Under the pieces are notes generated by a model. That model did no database searches. It was not told where the DNA came from and saw only the letters and a list, made by a program, of their open reading frames with translations. A stretch of 36,297 nucleotides of DNA from Streptomyces niphimycinicus (GTDB lineage: Bacteria > Actinomycetota > Actinomycetes > Streptomycetales > Streptomycetaceae). Shown piece after piece: positions 22,968 through 31,198 of the stretch. Each line of letters begins with the position of its first letter. The stretch's first letter is position 1. The stretch covers positions 1 to 36,297 of the forward strand of contig NZ_JAHLEM010000202.1 of assembly GCF_018883605.1 (NCBI RefSeq), in the 5' to 3' direction. The translations under genes were made by a program, and so were the position numbers.

Positions 22968-23816
22968 TCAGCTCAGTTCCGCGATGAGATCCGCCACCTG
23001 CCCGGGCATGGACAAGAACGGCGAGTGGGAGGAGTCGAGCGCCGCGACCGCGGTCGGGTTGTCCGGGAAGGCCACCGTGGCGTCGCTGATGAACTTCCTC
23101 TGGAGGGCCGGGCGCACCGCCATGTCCCGTGCGCAGGTGATGTAGGTACGGGGGACCGAGCCCCAGCCACCGCGGGTGAGGGTGGTGGCGCCGCGCACGA
23201 TGCCGACCGGGGCGTCGGGCGTCAGCAGTCCGAAGGCGGCCTCGGCGACGGCCCGGTCGACGTCGCCGTAGAGCGCGTCCAGCAACTGCCGGCGATACGC
23301 CGCGTCGCCCGAGACCAGGTCCAGCCGCAGCGCCCCGATCGCGGCGGGATCGGCCCGGACGCAGGACTGGACGAGGGCGCCCGCGTTCTCGGGCATCCGG
23401 AGGTAGGCGAGGGCCGGAACATCCGAGGCGGGCATGAGCCCACTCAGATACACCGCGTGGGCCACCGACTCGGGCGCCTGCTCCGCGGCCCGCGTCAGCA
23501 CGGTGCCGCCCATGCTGTGGGCGACCACCGTGACCGGGCCGCCCCGGCCGACCCGCTTGAGCTGCGCAACCAGGAGGTCACCCGCCTGGTCGAGATCCAC
23601 GTCCGCCACCGGCGAGACCTCGGTGGCCAGTGCCTCGGCGTCGAAGGGGCGGCTGGTGAGGCAGGCGGGCCGGCGTGCGCGCAGCCCGTGCCCCGCCATG
23701 TCCACCGCGACGGCCGAGCGGCCGGAGCCCGCCAGAGCGGCGATCACCTCGGTCCAGCACCAGGCCCCATGCCAATTGCCGTGCAGAAACAGCAATGGGG
23801 TGGCTCGTGCGGACAT
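22968..23816 (-). CDS. Alpha/beta hydrolase
   Basis: A 282-residue alpha/beta-fold hydrolase. Oxyanion loop LLFLHGNWHGAWCW, nucleophile Ser101 in TVVAHSMGGTVL, C-terminal His264 in ALDSSHSPFLSMPGQ. The overall pattern resembles plant-type hydroxynitrile-lyase/methylesterase-like and Streptomyces tripeptide-free esterases rather than lipases; there is no secretion signal, so it acts in the cytoplasm. ATG 23816 follows AAGGGAG. It is the last of four same-strand genes (Old Yellow Enzyme, AraC, epoxide hydrolase, this gene) with gaps of 39 to 59 bases, which suggests coordinated expression for breaking down a small ester or epoxide-containing compound. Confidence 0.85.
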   Translation of the reverse strand: MSARATPLLFLHGNWHGAWCWTEVIAALAGSGRSAVAVDMAGHGLRARRPACLTSRPFDAEALATEVSPVADVDLDQAGDLLVAQLKRVGRGGPVTVVAHSMGGTVLTRAAEQAPESVAHAVYLSGLMPASDVPALAYLRMPENAGALVQSCVRADPAAIGALRLDLVSGDAAYRRQLLDALYGDVDRAVAEAAFGLLTPDAPVGIVRGATTLTRGGWGSVPRTYITCARDMAVRPALQRKFISDATVAFPDNPTAVAALDSSHSPFLSMPGQVADLIAELS

Positions 23817-23855
23817 CGTCGCTCCCTTGACGCCTCGGGATCGGGGTACGGTCCG

Positions 23856-25037
23856 TCACCGTAGACCGCGGAAGGCGGCCCGGACCTCCTCCACCAGCAC
23901 GTCGGGCTGCTCCAGCCCCGGAAAATGACCGCCTCGGTCCAATGCGCGCCAGGAGCGCAGGTCCGTATAGCGGCGTTCGGCCCAGCGCCTGGCCGTGGGC
24001 CATGGCTCGGCCGGGAACAGCGAGCACGCGGTCGGGACGGTCACGGGCCGGGCGTTCTCCTCTTCGGCGCTGCGCGGCGTCCAGCGCAGCGCCTCCCAGT
24101 ACCAGCGGGAGGTGGATGCTCCGGTCCCGGTGAGCCAGTACAGCGCGATGCCTTCGGCCTGCCGGTCGAGGCTCACCCCTCCCCCGGCCTCGGCCCGGGT
24201 GTCGGCGTAGGCGGCGAACTTCTCGCCCAGCCAGGCGGCCAGCCCGGCGGGCGAGTCGGTCAGGGCGTAGCCGAGGGTCTGGGGCCGGGTGCCCATCTGG
24301 ATCCCGAAGCCATAGCCGTCGGCCAGGTGCAGATCGCGCCGTTCGATCATGCGCGCCTCGGCCGGGGTGGCGGTGTCCCGGTCCCCCGGGAGCGGTGAGG
24401 CCACCGGCATCGTCAAGTGCAGGCCGATCACCCGCGCGGGAAACCGCCGGGCCAGCTCGGTGCTGATGAACGCGCCCCAGTCGCCACCGTGCGCGCCGAA
24501 GCGGTCGTATCCCAGGCGGCTCATCAGCGTGGCCCAGGCGTCGGCCGTCCGGGCGGGATTCCACCCCGTCTCCGCGGGACGGCCGCTGAAGCCGAACCCG
24601 GGCAGCGACGGCACGACGACGTCGAAGGCGTCGGCCCGGTCGCCGCCGTGGCCGGCCGGATCGGTGAGCGGGCCGATGACCTGCTCGAACTCCAGGATCG
24701 ACCCCGGCCAGCCATGCGTCAGCAGCAGCGGTGTCGCCGCGGGCTCCGGCGAGCGCACATGCCAGAAGGCCAGCTCCAGGCCGTCGATGACGGTGCGGAA
24801 GTGGCCGATGGCGTTCCAGGTCTTCTCGCGTGCTCGCCAGTCCACCTCGCGCAACGCCGCGAGGAGCGCCCGCATCTGGTCGAGCGGCACGCCTTGGGAC
24901 GTGTCCGCCACGGTCTCCGGTTCGGGCAGGCGGACCCGGTCCAGCCGGGAGCGCAGATCGTCGAGATCGGCGTCGGGAACGGAGATGGCGAAGGGTTCGA
25001 TGTCGGGCGTCACAGCGCCCGCGGGGTAAGTCGGCAC
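23856..25037 (-). CDS. Epoxide hydrolase
   Basis: Converts epoxides to diols by an Asp nucleophile. The N-terminal EHN region has FAISVPDADLDDLRSRLDRV, WRAREKTWNAIGHFRT and IDGLELAFWHVR. Then come the oxyanion HGWPGS, the nucleophile Asp in FGAHGGDWGAFIS, lid Tyr residues, and the general-base His in LDRGGHFPGLEQPD. The start is GTG at 25037: TAGCGT on the minus strand (25050-25045) lies seven bases before it, like a leaderless promoter. GTG 25013 (TPDIEPF) matches the usual N terminus of relatives equally well. It is 59 bases downstream of an AraC gene on the same strand. Confidence 0.9.
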   Translation of the reverse strand: MPTYPAGAVTPDIEPFAISVPDADLDDLRSRLDRVRLPEPETVADTSQGVPLDQMRALLAALREVDWRAREKTWNAIGHFRTVIDGLELAFWHVRSPEPAATPLLLTHGWPGSILEFEQVIGPLTDPAGHGGDRADAFDVVVPSLPGFGFSGRPAETGWNPARTADAWATLMSRLGYDRFGAHGGDWGAFISTELARRFPARVIGLHLTMPVASPLPGDRDTATPAEARMIERRDLHLADGYGFGIQMGTRPQTLGYALTDSPAGLAAWLGEKFAAYADTRAEAGGGVSLDRQAEGIALYWLTGTGASTSRWYWEALRWTPRSAEEENARPVTVPTACSLFPAEPWPTARRWAERRYTDLRSWRALDRGGHFPGLEQPDVLVEEVRAAFRGLR

Positions 25038-25096
25038 ATCTCGAACGCTAGAACCGGCCCGAGGCCACGGGAATGCGCGCGATTGCCGTACAGGGA

Positions 25097-25996
25097 TCAC
25101 CGATTGCGGTAGGCCGACGGCCGGACCCCCGTATGCCGCAGAAACGCCGTGGACAGTGAGCCGGGGCTGCCGAATCCGCATCGCGTGGCGACCTGGGCGA
25201 CGGTCAGCCCACCGGCGCCGAGCAGCCGCTGCGCCTCCTCGACCCGCAGCCGGGTGAGGTAGCGGTGCGGCGTCTGGCCCGTGGCCTCCTTGAACACCCG
25301 GATGAAGTGGTACACGCTGAAGCCGGCCTCGGAGGCCAGGTCCGCCACCGTCAACGGGCCGCCGAGCCGGTCCCGCATCATCGCCACGGCCTTGTGCACC
25401 CAGGGCCCTTCGGCGCTCGCCCGGCTCACCTTCGGCGGCCGGACACCGCCGCTGAGCAGATGCACGGCGAGAAACGTCGCCGCGGACTCCGCGTACAGGT
25501 CCTCGGCCGCACCGGCCGCGCCCAGCGACCGCATGGTGTGTTCGATAAGCGGGTCCCCCGAGGCCACCGCGGCGGCCATCCGCTCATAGTCGATGCCCGC
25601 CCCGCCCAACTGCTCTACCGTACGGGCGACGGTGACGCGTGGAATGTGCACCTGAAGGGTCCGCAAGGGGACCACGGACCGGTAGCGGCGCACCGACGCC
25701 ACGCCCGGCAGGGCCATGTCGACCTGCCCGGGCATCCAGTGCCGCCGCTGCCAGCGTCCACCGGTGTGGATCTCCATCGACGCGTCGCCCGCGACCGTCA
25801 GCACCAGATGCAGATCCTCGGTGGCGGGCAGTGCCATCCGCTCCACGCGCGCGGTGTGATGGAACCGCTGGAGCAGCAGCGACCGCCAGCCCAGGCTGTC
25901 CCAACTGCTGAACGTCCGCTCGATATAGGGGTTGGCGTCGAATCCGGTATACGGCTCGAGGTCGAAGTCTGGAGCGTCGCACACCATATCGAGCAT
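25097..25996 (-). CDS. AraC-family regulator
   Basis: A 299-residue regulator. The N-terminal sensor begins DFDLEPYTGFDANPYIERTF. The C-terminal double helix-turn-helix includes GPLTVADLASEAGFSVYHFI, RVFKEATGQTPHRYL, LTVAQVATRCGFGSPGSLST and ends GVRPSAYRNR. ATG 25996 has no clear ribosome site; a second ATG lies at 25987. It lies between the Old Yellow Enzyme and epoxide hydrolase genes on one strand, so it could be the specific activator for the hydrolases downstream. The effector is unknown. Confidence 0.88.
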   Translation of the reverse strand: MLDMVCDAPDFDLEPYTGFDANPYIERTFSSWDSLGWRSLLLQRFHHTARVERMALPATEDLHLVLTVAGDASMEIHTGGRWQRRHWMPGQVDMALPGVASVRRYRSVVPLRTLQVHIPRVTVARTVEQLGGAGIDYERMAAAVASGDPLIEHTMRSLGAAGAAEDLYAESAATFLAVHLLSGGVRPPKVSRASAEGPWVHKAVAMMRDRLGGPLTVADLASEAGFSVYHFIRVFKEATGQTPHRYLTRLRVEEAQRLLGAGGLTVAQVATRCGFGSPGSLSTAFLRHTGVRPSAYRNR

Positions 25997-26041
25997 ACCG
26001 ATGGCCGGAGCGGACAGGGCGTTCCGTCCCTGAGCCGTCCC

Positions 26042-27106
26042 TCAGTCGTCCAGGGAGGGGTAGTCGATGAATCCCTGGTCGGTGCCGCCGTAGTAGGTCG
26101 CCGTATCGGGTGTGTTGTACGGGCCGCCCGCTCGCAGCCGGGCGGGCAGGTCGGGGTTGGCGAGGAAGAGCGCGCCGAAGGACAGCATGTCGGCCGTGCC
26201 GTCCTCGATGAGGGTCAGGTCCGCCGCGCTGGTGAATCCGTCCGTCGCGGGGTTGAGGATGAAGGTGCCGGAGAACTCCTTGCGGAGGAGGTTGGTCAGA
26301 TCGCGGGAGCTTTCGACGACATGCAGATAGGCGGGGCCGGTCTCGTTCAGCCGGCGGACGAGATGGGCGTACGTGGGCTCGAGGTCGGGCTCCTCGATTC
26401 CGTTGTAGCGAATGCCGGGCGAGACGCGTATCCCGGTGCGCTGTGCCCCGATGGCCGCTGACACGGCCGCGACCGCCTCCGCCGCGAACCGGACCCGGCC
26501 TTCGACCGAGCCGCCCCACTCATCGGTGCGCAGATTGGAGCTGGGCGCCAGGAACTGGTGGATCAAGTAGCCGTAGGCGGCGTGCAGTTCGACCCCGTCG
26601 AACCCTGCCTCCACGGCGTTGCGCGCGGCCCGGGCGAAATCCGCGATCGTCTCCCGCACCTCCTGGGAGGTCAGCGCGCGGGGGGCGCTGAAGTCCTTCA
26701 TGCCGTGGACGGTGAACAACTGGCCGGGTGCGGCGATGGCCGACGGGGCGACGTGCGCCAGCCCCTCGGGCAGAAGCTCGGGGTCGCCGATCCTGCCGAC
26801 GTGTGCGAGCTGGGCGAAGACCGTGCCGCCCGCGGCGTGCACCGCGTCGGTGACGCGGCGCCAGGCGGCGATCTGCTCGGCACTGTGCAGCCCCGGGGTG
26901 TGGGGGAAGCCCTGGCCGACCACCGACGGCCATGACCCCTCCGTGACGATCAGACCGGCGGTGGCCCGCTGCGCGTAGTACGTCGCCATCGAGTCGGTGG
27001 CCGTACCGCCGGGCCCGAAGGCACGGGCGCGCCCCATGGCGGGCATGACCAGGCGGTTGCGGAGGCGCAGCCCGGCAAGGTCGATCGGATCGAAGGGTGT
27101 GGTCAC
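26042..27106 (-). CDS. Old Yellow Enzyme-family flavin oxidoreductase (alkene reductase)
   Basis: A 354-residue FMN-dependent ene-reductase. Motifs seen are PFDPIDLAGLRLRNRLVMPA, GLIVTEGSW, FAQLAHVGRIG, GVELHAAYGYLIHQFLAPSS, NLRTDEWGGSVEGR (family signature), and MLSFGALFLANPDLPARLR near the C terminus. It reduces activated C=C bonds of enones, quinones or nitro compounds with NADPH. The GTG start at 27106 (VTTPFDPIDL) follows GGGAG by six bases; the longer in-frame start runs through the operator. It is divergent from a MarR gene across a gap with two matching operator elements, so it is probably repressed by that protein and induced by electrophiles. Confidence 0.92.
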   Translation of the reverse strand: MTTPFDPIDLAGLRLRNRLVMPAMGRARAFGPGGTATDSMATYYAQRATAGLIVTEGSWPSVVGQGFPHTPGLHSAEQIAAWRRVTDAVHAAGGTVFAQLAHVGRIGDPELLPEGLAHVAPSAIAAPGQLFTVHGMKDFSAPRALTSQEVRETIADFARAARNAVEAGFDGVELHAAYGYLIHQFLAPSSNLRTDEWGGSVEGRVRFAAEAVAAVSAAIGAQRTGIRVSPGIRYNGIEEPDLEPTYAHLVRRLNETGPAYLHVVESSRDLTNLLRKEFSGTFILNPATDGFTSAADLTLIEDGTADMLSFGALFLANPDLPARLRAGGPYNTPDTATYYGGTDQGFIDYPSLDD

Positions 27107-27151
27107 AACGGCTCCCGCGGATTGATGGACATGACGGCGGACAACGAGATC

Positions 27152-27168
27152 ATTGGTCGGCCAACGAT
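27152..27168. promoter_or_regulatory. MarR operator 1 (Old Yellow Enzyme side)
   Basis: ATTGGTCGGCCAACGAT contains the 12-base ATTGGTCGGCCA that also occurs at 27212-27223. It has TTGG/CCAA dyad symmetry and lies 46 bases before the Old Yellow Enzyme start. Confidence 0.65.
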
Positions 27169-27199
27169 CCCGCCGGAGAGCCACCATAACGCATTAATT

Positions 27200-27223
27200 G
27201 GCTGACCAATGATTGGTCGGCCA
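27200..27223. promoter_or_regulatory. MarR operator 2 (MarR side)
   Basis: GGCTGACCAAT (27200-27210), one central base, then ATTGGTCGGCC (27212-27222): an 11-bp inverted repeat with one mismatch. It sits 17 bases before the MarR ATG and would block a promoter whose -10 (TAGCCT, 27227-27232) immediately follows, which implies autorepression. Confidence 0.75.
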
Positions 27224-27239
27224 CGATAGCCTTGCCCCC

Positions 27240-27722
27240 ATGACCACAGAGCTCCCGCACACCGAAGCGACGGAGGACGGATACGGCGGCGCCGTCAGCC
27301 AGACCCTGGCGCGCGTTGCCCGCCTGCACCGCCTCGCCGGTGGCAGGCTGCTGCGCCCGACCGGCCTCTGTTCCGGCCAGGAATTCCTGATGATGGCCCT
27401 GTGGGATGCCGGACCGGTCCGTCAGTCGGAGCTGGCGAGGGCGCTCGACCTGGATCCGTCGACCGTGACCCTGACCCTGCGGCGGCTGGAGCAGGGCGGG
27501 TATGTCATCCGCGCACGCGATCCGCATGACCGGCGCGTCATGCTCGTCCGGGCCTCGGAGGAGAGCTACGCCCTGCGGCCCAAGGTCGCGGAGGTCTGGG
27601 GGCAACTCGAGGAGCACATCCTGGACGGGCTGGATGACGCGGAGCGCGAAGCCTTCGCCAGGATCCTCTCCAAGGTCGAGAAGAACCTCGCCCCCGGCGA
27701 AGAGGACTCCCCCGACGCCTAG
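27240..27722 (+). CDS. MarR-family transcription regulator
   Basis: A 160-residue winged-helix regulator. The DNA-binding core is VRQSELARALDLDPSTVTLT, LRRLEQGGYVIRARDPHDRR, with the wing Asp-Arg pair typical of MarR. ATG 27240 has no ribosome site but is eight bases after a TAGCCT -10, so the transcript is probably leaderless. It is divergent from the Old Yellow Enzyme gene with two shared operator copies in the gap. There is no obvious redox Cys pair, only Cys near GLCSGQEF, so whether it senses electrophiles by thiol chemistry is open. Confidence 0.92.
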   Translation: MTTELPHTEATEDGYGGAVSQTLARVARLHRLAGGRLLRPTGLCSGQEFLMMALWDAGPVRQSELARALDLDPSTVTLTLRRLEQGGYVIRARDPHDRRVMLVRASEESYALRPKVAEVWGQLEEHILDGLDDAEREAFARILSKVEKNLAPGEEDSPDA

Positions 27723-27736
27723 CCCGTGATCAGCGG

Positions 27737-28177
27737 TCAGTCATTGCGGGTCCAGGAGCCCAGCACCATCAGCGTCCTGGTGCCGGTGACCTGTCCGACC
27801 CGGCGCAGGGCGTCGATGACCTGCTGGAGATGCTCGATATCCCGCACCCGGACGTTCACCAGGGCGTCGGGGTCGCCGGCGATGGTGAAGACGGCCTGCA
27901 CCTCGGGGACCGTATAGGCGGTACGGACGATCTCCCCGACCGGTGTCGTACCGGTGTAGGACAGCTCCACGAACGCCTCGATGCCCCAGCCGAGCTTGGT
28001 GTGGTCGATCTGCACGGTGAAGCCCTTGATGACCCCGCTGTCCTTGAGCCGGTCCACGCGACGCTTGACCGCGGCCACCGACAGCCCGACCTCGGGTGCC
28101 ATCTCGGAGAAGGTGCGCCGGCCGTCCTCGCGCAGCATGCGCAGCAACTGGCGGTCCACGTCGTCGAACTCGGGCAT
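27737..28177 (-). CDS. Lrp/AsnC-family regulator
   Basis: A 146-residue regulator. The N-terminal helix-turn-helix reads FDDVDRQLLRMLREDGRRTF, SEMAPEVGLSVAAVKRRVDR. The C-terminal RAM ligand domain has the GDPDALVNVRVRDIEHLQQV pattern and ends near GSWTRND. ATG 28177 follows CGGAG; the frame extends further upstream but without family sequence. It is divergent from an acyl-CoA dehydrogenase across about 200 bases containing a TTTGCG/CGCAAA dyad. Lrp proteins of this type often sense an amino acid and control its breakdown, here probably branched-chain-type acyl-CoA oxidation. Confidence 0.92.
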   Translation of the reverse strand: MPEFDDVDRQLLRMLREDGRRTFSEMAPEVGLSVAAVKRRVDRLKDSGVIKGFTVQIDHTKLGWGIEAFVELSYTGTTPVGEIVRTAYTVPEVQAVFTIAGDPDALVNVRVRDIEHLQQVIDALRRVGQVTGTRTLMVLGSWTRND

Positions 28178-28216
28178 CGCCACTCCGTTCCGCACCCCGC
28201 GTGCACCGCTAATCCC

Positions 28217-28263
28217 GCGCAAATTCTTTTCGTCCAACCCGCCGATCGCCGCTACAGTTTGCG
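28217..28263. promoter_or_regulatory. TTTGCG/CGCAAA dyad between Lrp and acyl-CoA dehydrogenase genes
   Basis: CGCAAA (28218-28223) and TTTGCG (28258-28263) form an inverted repeat in an AT-enriched part of the divergent gap. A CCGCAA at about 28280 gives a third related half-site. It is suitable for an oligomeric Lrp protein, although the specific motif is an inference. Confidence 0.4.
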
Positions 28264-28379
28264 TCTTCTTCGCCATCAACCGCAACTTACTTGTGCTCGC
28301 ACGGAGGGTGTTGCTGTCCTAGGCCCTGACCCATGAACGCCGAAGACCTCGCCCCGTTCGTACCCCAGGAGCGCCCTTC

Positions 28380-29519
28380 ATGCCTGTCGACCGTCTGCTT
28401 CCCACCCGCGAGGCGGAGGATCTGCTCGACCTCGTCCGCGAGATCGCCGACAAGGAGCTGGCCCCCCGCGTCGAGGAGCACGAGCGCACCGAGAGCTATC
28501 CCGAGGGGCTGTTCCGGCTGCTCGGCGAGACCGGGCTGCTGGGTCTGCCCTATCCGGAGGAGTCCGGCGGAGGCGGCCAGCCCTACGAGGTCTACCTCCA
28601 GGTCCTCGAAGAGCTGGCCGCCCGCTGGGCCGCCGTCGCCATCGCGACCAGCGTCCACACCCTCGCCGCCTTCCCCCTCCTGACGTTCGGCACCCCCGAC
28701 CAGCGCGGGCGCTGGGCGGAGGACATCCTCGGCGGCCGTCTCATCGGTGGCTACAGCCTGTCCGAGCCGCAGGCCGGGTCCGACGCGGCGGCCCTGACCT
28801 GCCGCGCCGACAAGGCCCCCGACGGCTATCGGATCACCGGCGCCAAGGCGTGGATCACCCATGGCGGCAAGGCGGACTTCTACGCGCTGTTCGCCCGCAC
28901 CGGTCCGGGCAGCGACGGCATCTCCTGCTTCTTCGCACCCGGACACACCGACGGTCTCACCTTCGGCCGGCCCGAGGACAAGATGGGCCTGCACGCCATC
29001 CCCACCACCTCGGCCTTCTGGGACGACGCCCTCCTCGCCACCGACCGGCTCATCGGCGCCGAGGGCCAGGGCCTCCAGATCGCCTTCAGCGCGCTGGATT
29101 CCGGCCGGCTGGGCGTCGCCGCCTGCGCCACCGGGCTGGCCCAGGCCGCCCTGGACGCCGCGACCGCCTACGCCCACGAACGCACCACCTTCGGCCGCCG
29201 CATCATCGACCACCAGGGGCTCGGCTTTCTGCTGGCCGATATGGCCGCCGCCGTGGACTCCGCGCGCGCCACCTACGTGGACGCCGCCCGCCGCCGTGAC
29301 CACGGACGCCCGTACACCCGCCAGGCGAGCGTCGCCAAGCTGACGGCGACCGACGCCGCGATGAAGGTCACCACGGACGCGGTCCAGGTCTTCGGCGGCT
29401 ATGGATACACCCGCGACTTCCCCGTGGAGCGCTATATGCGCGAGGCGAAGATCATGCAGATCTTCGAGGGCACCAACCAGATCCAGCGGCTGATCATCAG
29501 CCGCCAGCTCGCCCACTGA
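28380..29519 (+). CDS. Acyl-CoA dehydrogenase
   Basis: A 379-residue FAD flavoprotein that makes the alpha-beta double bond of an acyl-CoA and passes electrons to ETF. The family sequence is complete: GYSLSEPQAGSDAAAL, ITGAKAWITHGGKADFYALF, the FAD-binding RTTFGRRIIDHQG, VQVFGGYGYTRDFPVERYMR, and Glu363 in MQIFEGTNQIQR at the position used as catalytic base by short- and medium-chain members. ATG 28380 follows AGGAG. Divergent from an Lrp gene. Substrate could be short-chain, branched or aromatic; no CoA ligase or hydratase adjoins it, so the pathway is not settled. Confidence 0.93.
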   Translation: MPVDRLLPTREAEDLLDLVREIADKELAPRVEEHERTESYPEGLFRLLGETGLLGLPYPEESGGGGQPYEVYLQVLEELAARWAAVAIATSVHTLAAFPLLTFGTPDQRGRWAEDILGGRLIGGYSLSEPQAGSDAAALTCRADKAPDGYRITGAKAWITHGGKADFYALFARTGPGSDGISCFFAPGHTDGLTFGRPEDKMGLHAIPTTSAFWDDALLATDRLIGAEGQGLQIAFSALDSGRLGVAACATGLAQAALDAATAYAHERTTFGRRIIDHQGLGFLLADMAAAVDSARATYVDAARRRDHGRPYTRQASVAKLTATDAAMKVTTDAVQVFGGYGYTRDFPVERYMREAKIMQIFEGTNQIQRLIISRQLAH

Positions 29520-29548
29520 CCTGCCCCTGTTCCCCGCCCCGACCTCGA

Positions 29549-30238
29549 CTACCAGGGCACGGTCTGGCCCTGGTAGTTGAGGTACCGCAGGCCCGGCTCG
29601 CCGCTGTGGCGGTCGATGGTGTCCACCACGCCCGGGATGGACTGGTCGATGGTCAGCGGTGCGTCCGGTCCGCCGAGTTCGGTACGGACATGGCCGGGGC
29701 ACATGAGCAGCAGTGTGTGCGCGGCGTCGGCGTAGCGGGCGGCGTAGCTGCGCATGAGCTGGTTCAGGGCGGACTTGCTGGCGCGGTAGACGTCCTGACC
29801 GCCCCTGGTGTTGAAGCCGACGCTGCCCTGGCGCGAGGACATGACGCCGATGGTCCCGGTCGGCGCGACCAGCGAGCGGAGGGACTCGACCACGCGCATC
29901 GGGCTGAGCGCGTTGGTGACCATGACCTCGACGAACATCTCGGTCGGCACGTCGCCGATCGGAATGTTGCCCCGGGTGATGCCGGCGTTGACGAACAGCA
30001 GGTCGAGCGTGCGCTCGGCCAGCCGCTCGCGCAGCGCGGCGATCTGCTCCGGCTCCGTCATGTCCAGCGATTCGACGGTGACCCGGCCGCCGGACGCCTC
30101 GGCCAGGTCGTGCAGGCCGGTGCGCCGATCGCCCCGGACGGTCCCGATGACGTTCCAGCCGCGGTGTGCGTACTCGGTGGCGAGGGCGAGTCCCAGGGTG
30201 CGGGACGCCCCGACGATAAGTGCGGTCTTGGCGCTCAT
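29549..30238 (-). CDS. Short-chain dehydrogenase/reductase
   Basis: A 229-residue SDR. The Rossmann site reads TALIVGASRTLGLALATEYA, the NAG motif is in LLFVNAGITRGN, Ser is in IGVMSSRQGSVG, and the catalytic Tyr/Lys pair is in DVYRASKSALNQLMRSYAAR. The start ATG overlaps the stop of the upstream NmrA-like gene by four bases, and GGAGGTG in the end of that gene serves as its ribosome site, so the two are translationally coupled. Together with the divergent LysR gene this forms a two-gene redox unit of unknown substrate. Clear family, unknown reaction. Confidence 0.9.
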   Translation of the reverse strand: MSAKTALIVGASRTLGLALATEYAHRGWNVIGTVRGDRRTGLHDLAEASGGRVTVESLDMTEPEQIAALRERLAERTLDLLFVNAGITRGNIPIGDVPTEMFVEVMVTNALSPMRVVESLRSLVAPTGTIGVMSSRQGSVGFNTRGGQDVYRASKSALNQLMRSYAARYADAAHTLLLMCPGHVRTELGGPDAPLTIDQSIPGVVDTIDRHSGEPGLRYLNYQGQTVPW

Positions 30239-31131
30239 GCCTGCACCTCCGGCTTGAGGACCTGCTCGCACCATTCGCGGAAGGTCGTGCGGCCGGTGAT
30301 CCGAGGGGTGCGCCGCACGCCGTCGTCGAGGCCGTTGTTCTTGGCGTACGCCATGTTGACGTAGCCCTCCACCAGCGCGTCCCCGAGGCCGCGTCCGGCG
30401 AATCCGGCGCGGAAGTCCTCCAGCGACCGGGGCTCGTAGCGGACCGGGCGGCCGAGCACATCGGACATGATGCGCGCCATGTCGTTCGCCGAGAGGTCCT
30501 CGGGGCCCAGCACCGGGACCTCGCCCGTCCCCGTCCAGGAGCGGTCGAGCAGCAGACCGGCGGCGACCGCGGCGATGTCCCGGGTGGCGGCCGTCGGTGC
30601 GGTGCGGTCGGGGGCGGCGGTGTCGGTGTACACGCCGTCGTCGCGGATCGAGGCCCGCTGCCGCAGCAGGTTGTCCATGAAGGACGGGCAGGCGAGCGCC
30701 CGGTAGGCCACGCCGGTACCCGCGATGAGGTCGTCCATGGCCAGCGACGCCGTCACATGCCCGGCGCGGCCGGCGACGGGGGTGCCGCGGCCGAGCGCCG
30801 AGACGCCGACGACGTGTCCGACTCCATGGGCCGTGAACGCCTTCGCGGCGGCGTGGGTGAATCCCGAGTACGCGGTGTCCAGACTCGGTGCCCGCGGGTC
30901 CGGCGGGACCAGCCAGAAGACGGCGTCGGCGCCGGCGAAGGCCCGGTCGACGACCTCGGCGTCGCCGTGCGAGCCGGTGACGACGTCGACCCGGGCGCGG
31001 ACCGCTTCGGGGAGTCTCGCGGGGTCGCGCACGATGACCCGCAGCTCTTCGCCGCGATCGGGGGCCTCGCCCAGCAGGATGTCCAGCAGCCGGCCGCCGA
31101 TCTGGCCGGTGGGAGCAGTGATGACGATCAT
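30235..31131 (-). CDS. NmrA-like / NAD(P)H-binding protein
   Basis: A 298-residue atypical SDR. It starts MIVITAPTGQIGGRLLDILL, the glycine-rich NADP-binding site, and has ADAVFWLVPPDPRAPS, VGHVVGVSALGRG, YRALACPSFMDNLLRQ and a C-terminal domain from about residue 210. The usual catalytic Tyr-x3-Lys is missing, as in the NmrA/HSCARG group. Such proteins work either as NADPH redox sensors or as quinone reductases (QOR2-like). The first ATG in the family-like part is at 31131. It is coupled to the downstream SDR and divergent from a LysR gene. Confidence 0.85.
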   Translation of the reverse strand: MIVITAPTGQIGGRLLDILLGEAPDRGEELRVIVRDPARLPEAVRARVDVVTGSHGDAEVVDRAFAGADAVFWLVPPDPRAPSLDTAYSGFTHAAAKAFTAHGVGHVVGVSALGRGTPVAGRAGHVTASLAMDDLIAGTGVAYRALACPSFMDNLLRQRASIRDDGVYTDTAAPDRTAPTAATRDIAAVAAGLLLDRSWTGTGEVPVLGPEDLSANDMARIMSDVLGRPVRYEPRSLEDFRAGFAGRGLGDALVEGYVNMAYAKNNGLDDGVRRTPRITGRTTFREWCEQVLKPEVQA

Positions 31132-31166
31132 GCTTTGAGTCTCGGGCCGGCCACCGCGGGCGTCCA

Positions 31167-31193
31167 ATACCCTTCCCGGCAATTGATACCTTC
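31167..31193. promoter_or_regulatory. Candidate LysR site and -10 element
   Basis: ATACCCTTC (31167-31175) and ATACCTTC (31186-31193) form near-perfect direct repeats 19 bases apart in the 67-base divergent gap. GATACC also resembles a -10 that ends nine bases before the LysR ATG, so binding here could both activate the NmrA/SDR pair and repress lysR. Confidence 0.4.
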
Positions 31194-31198
31194 AGGGC

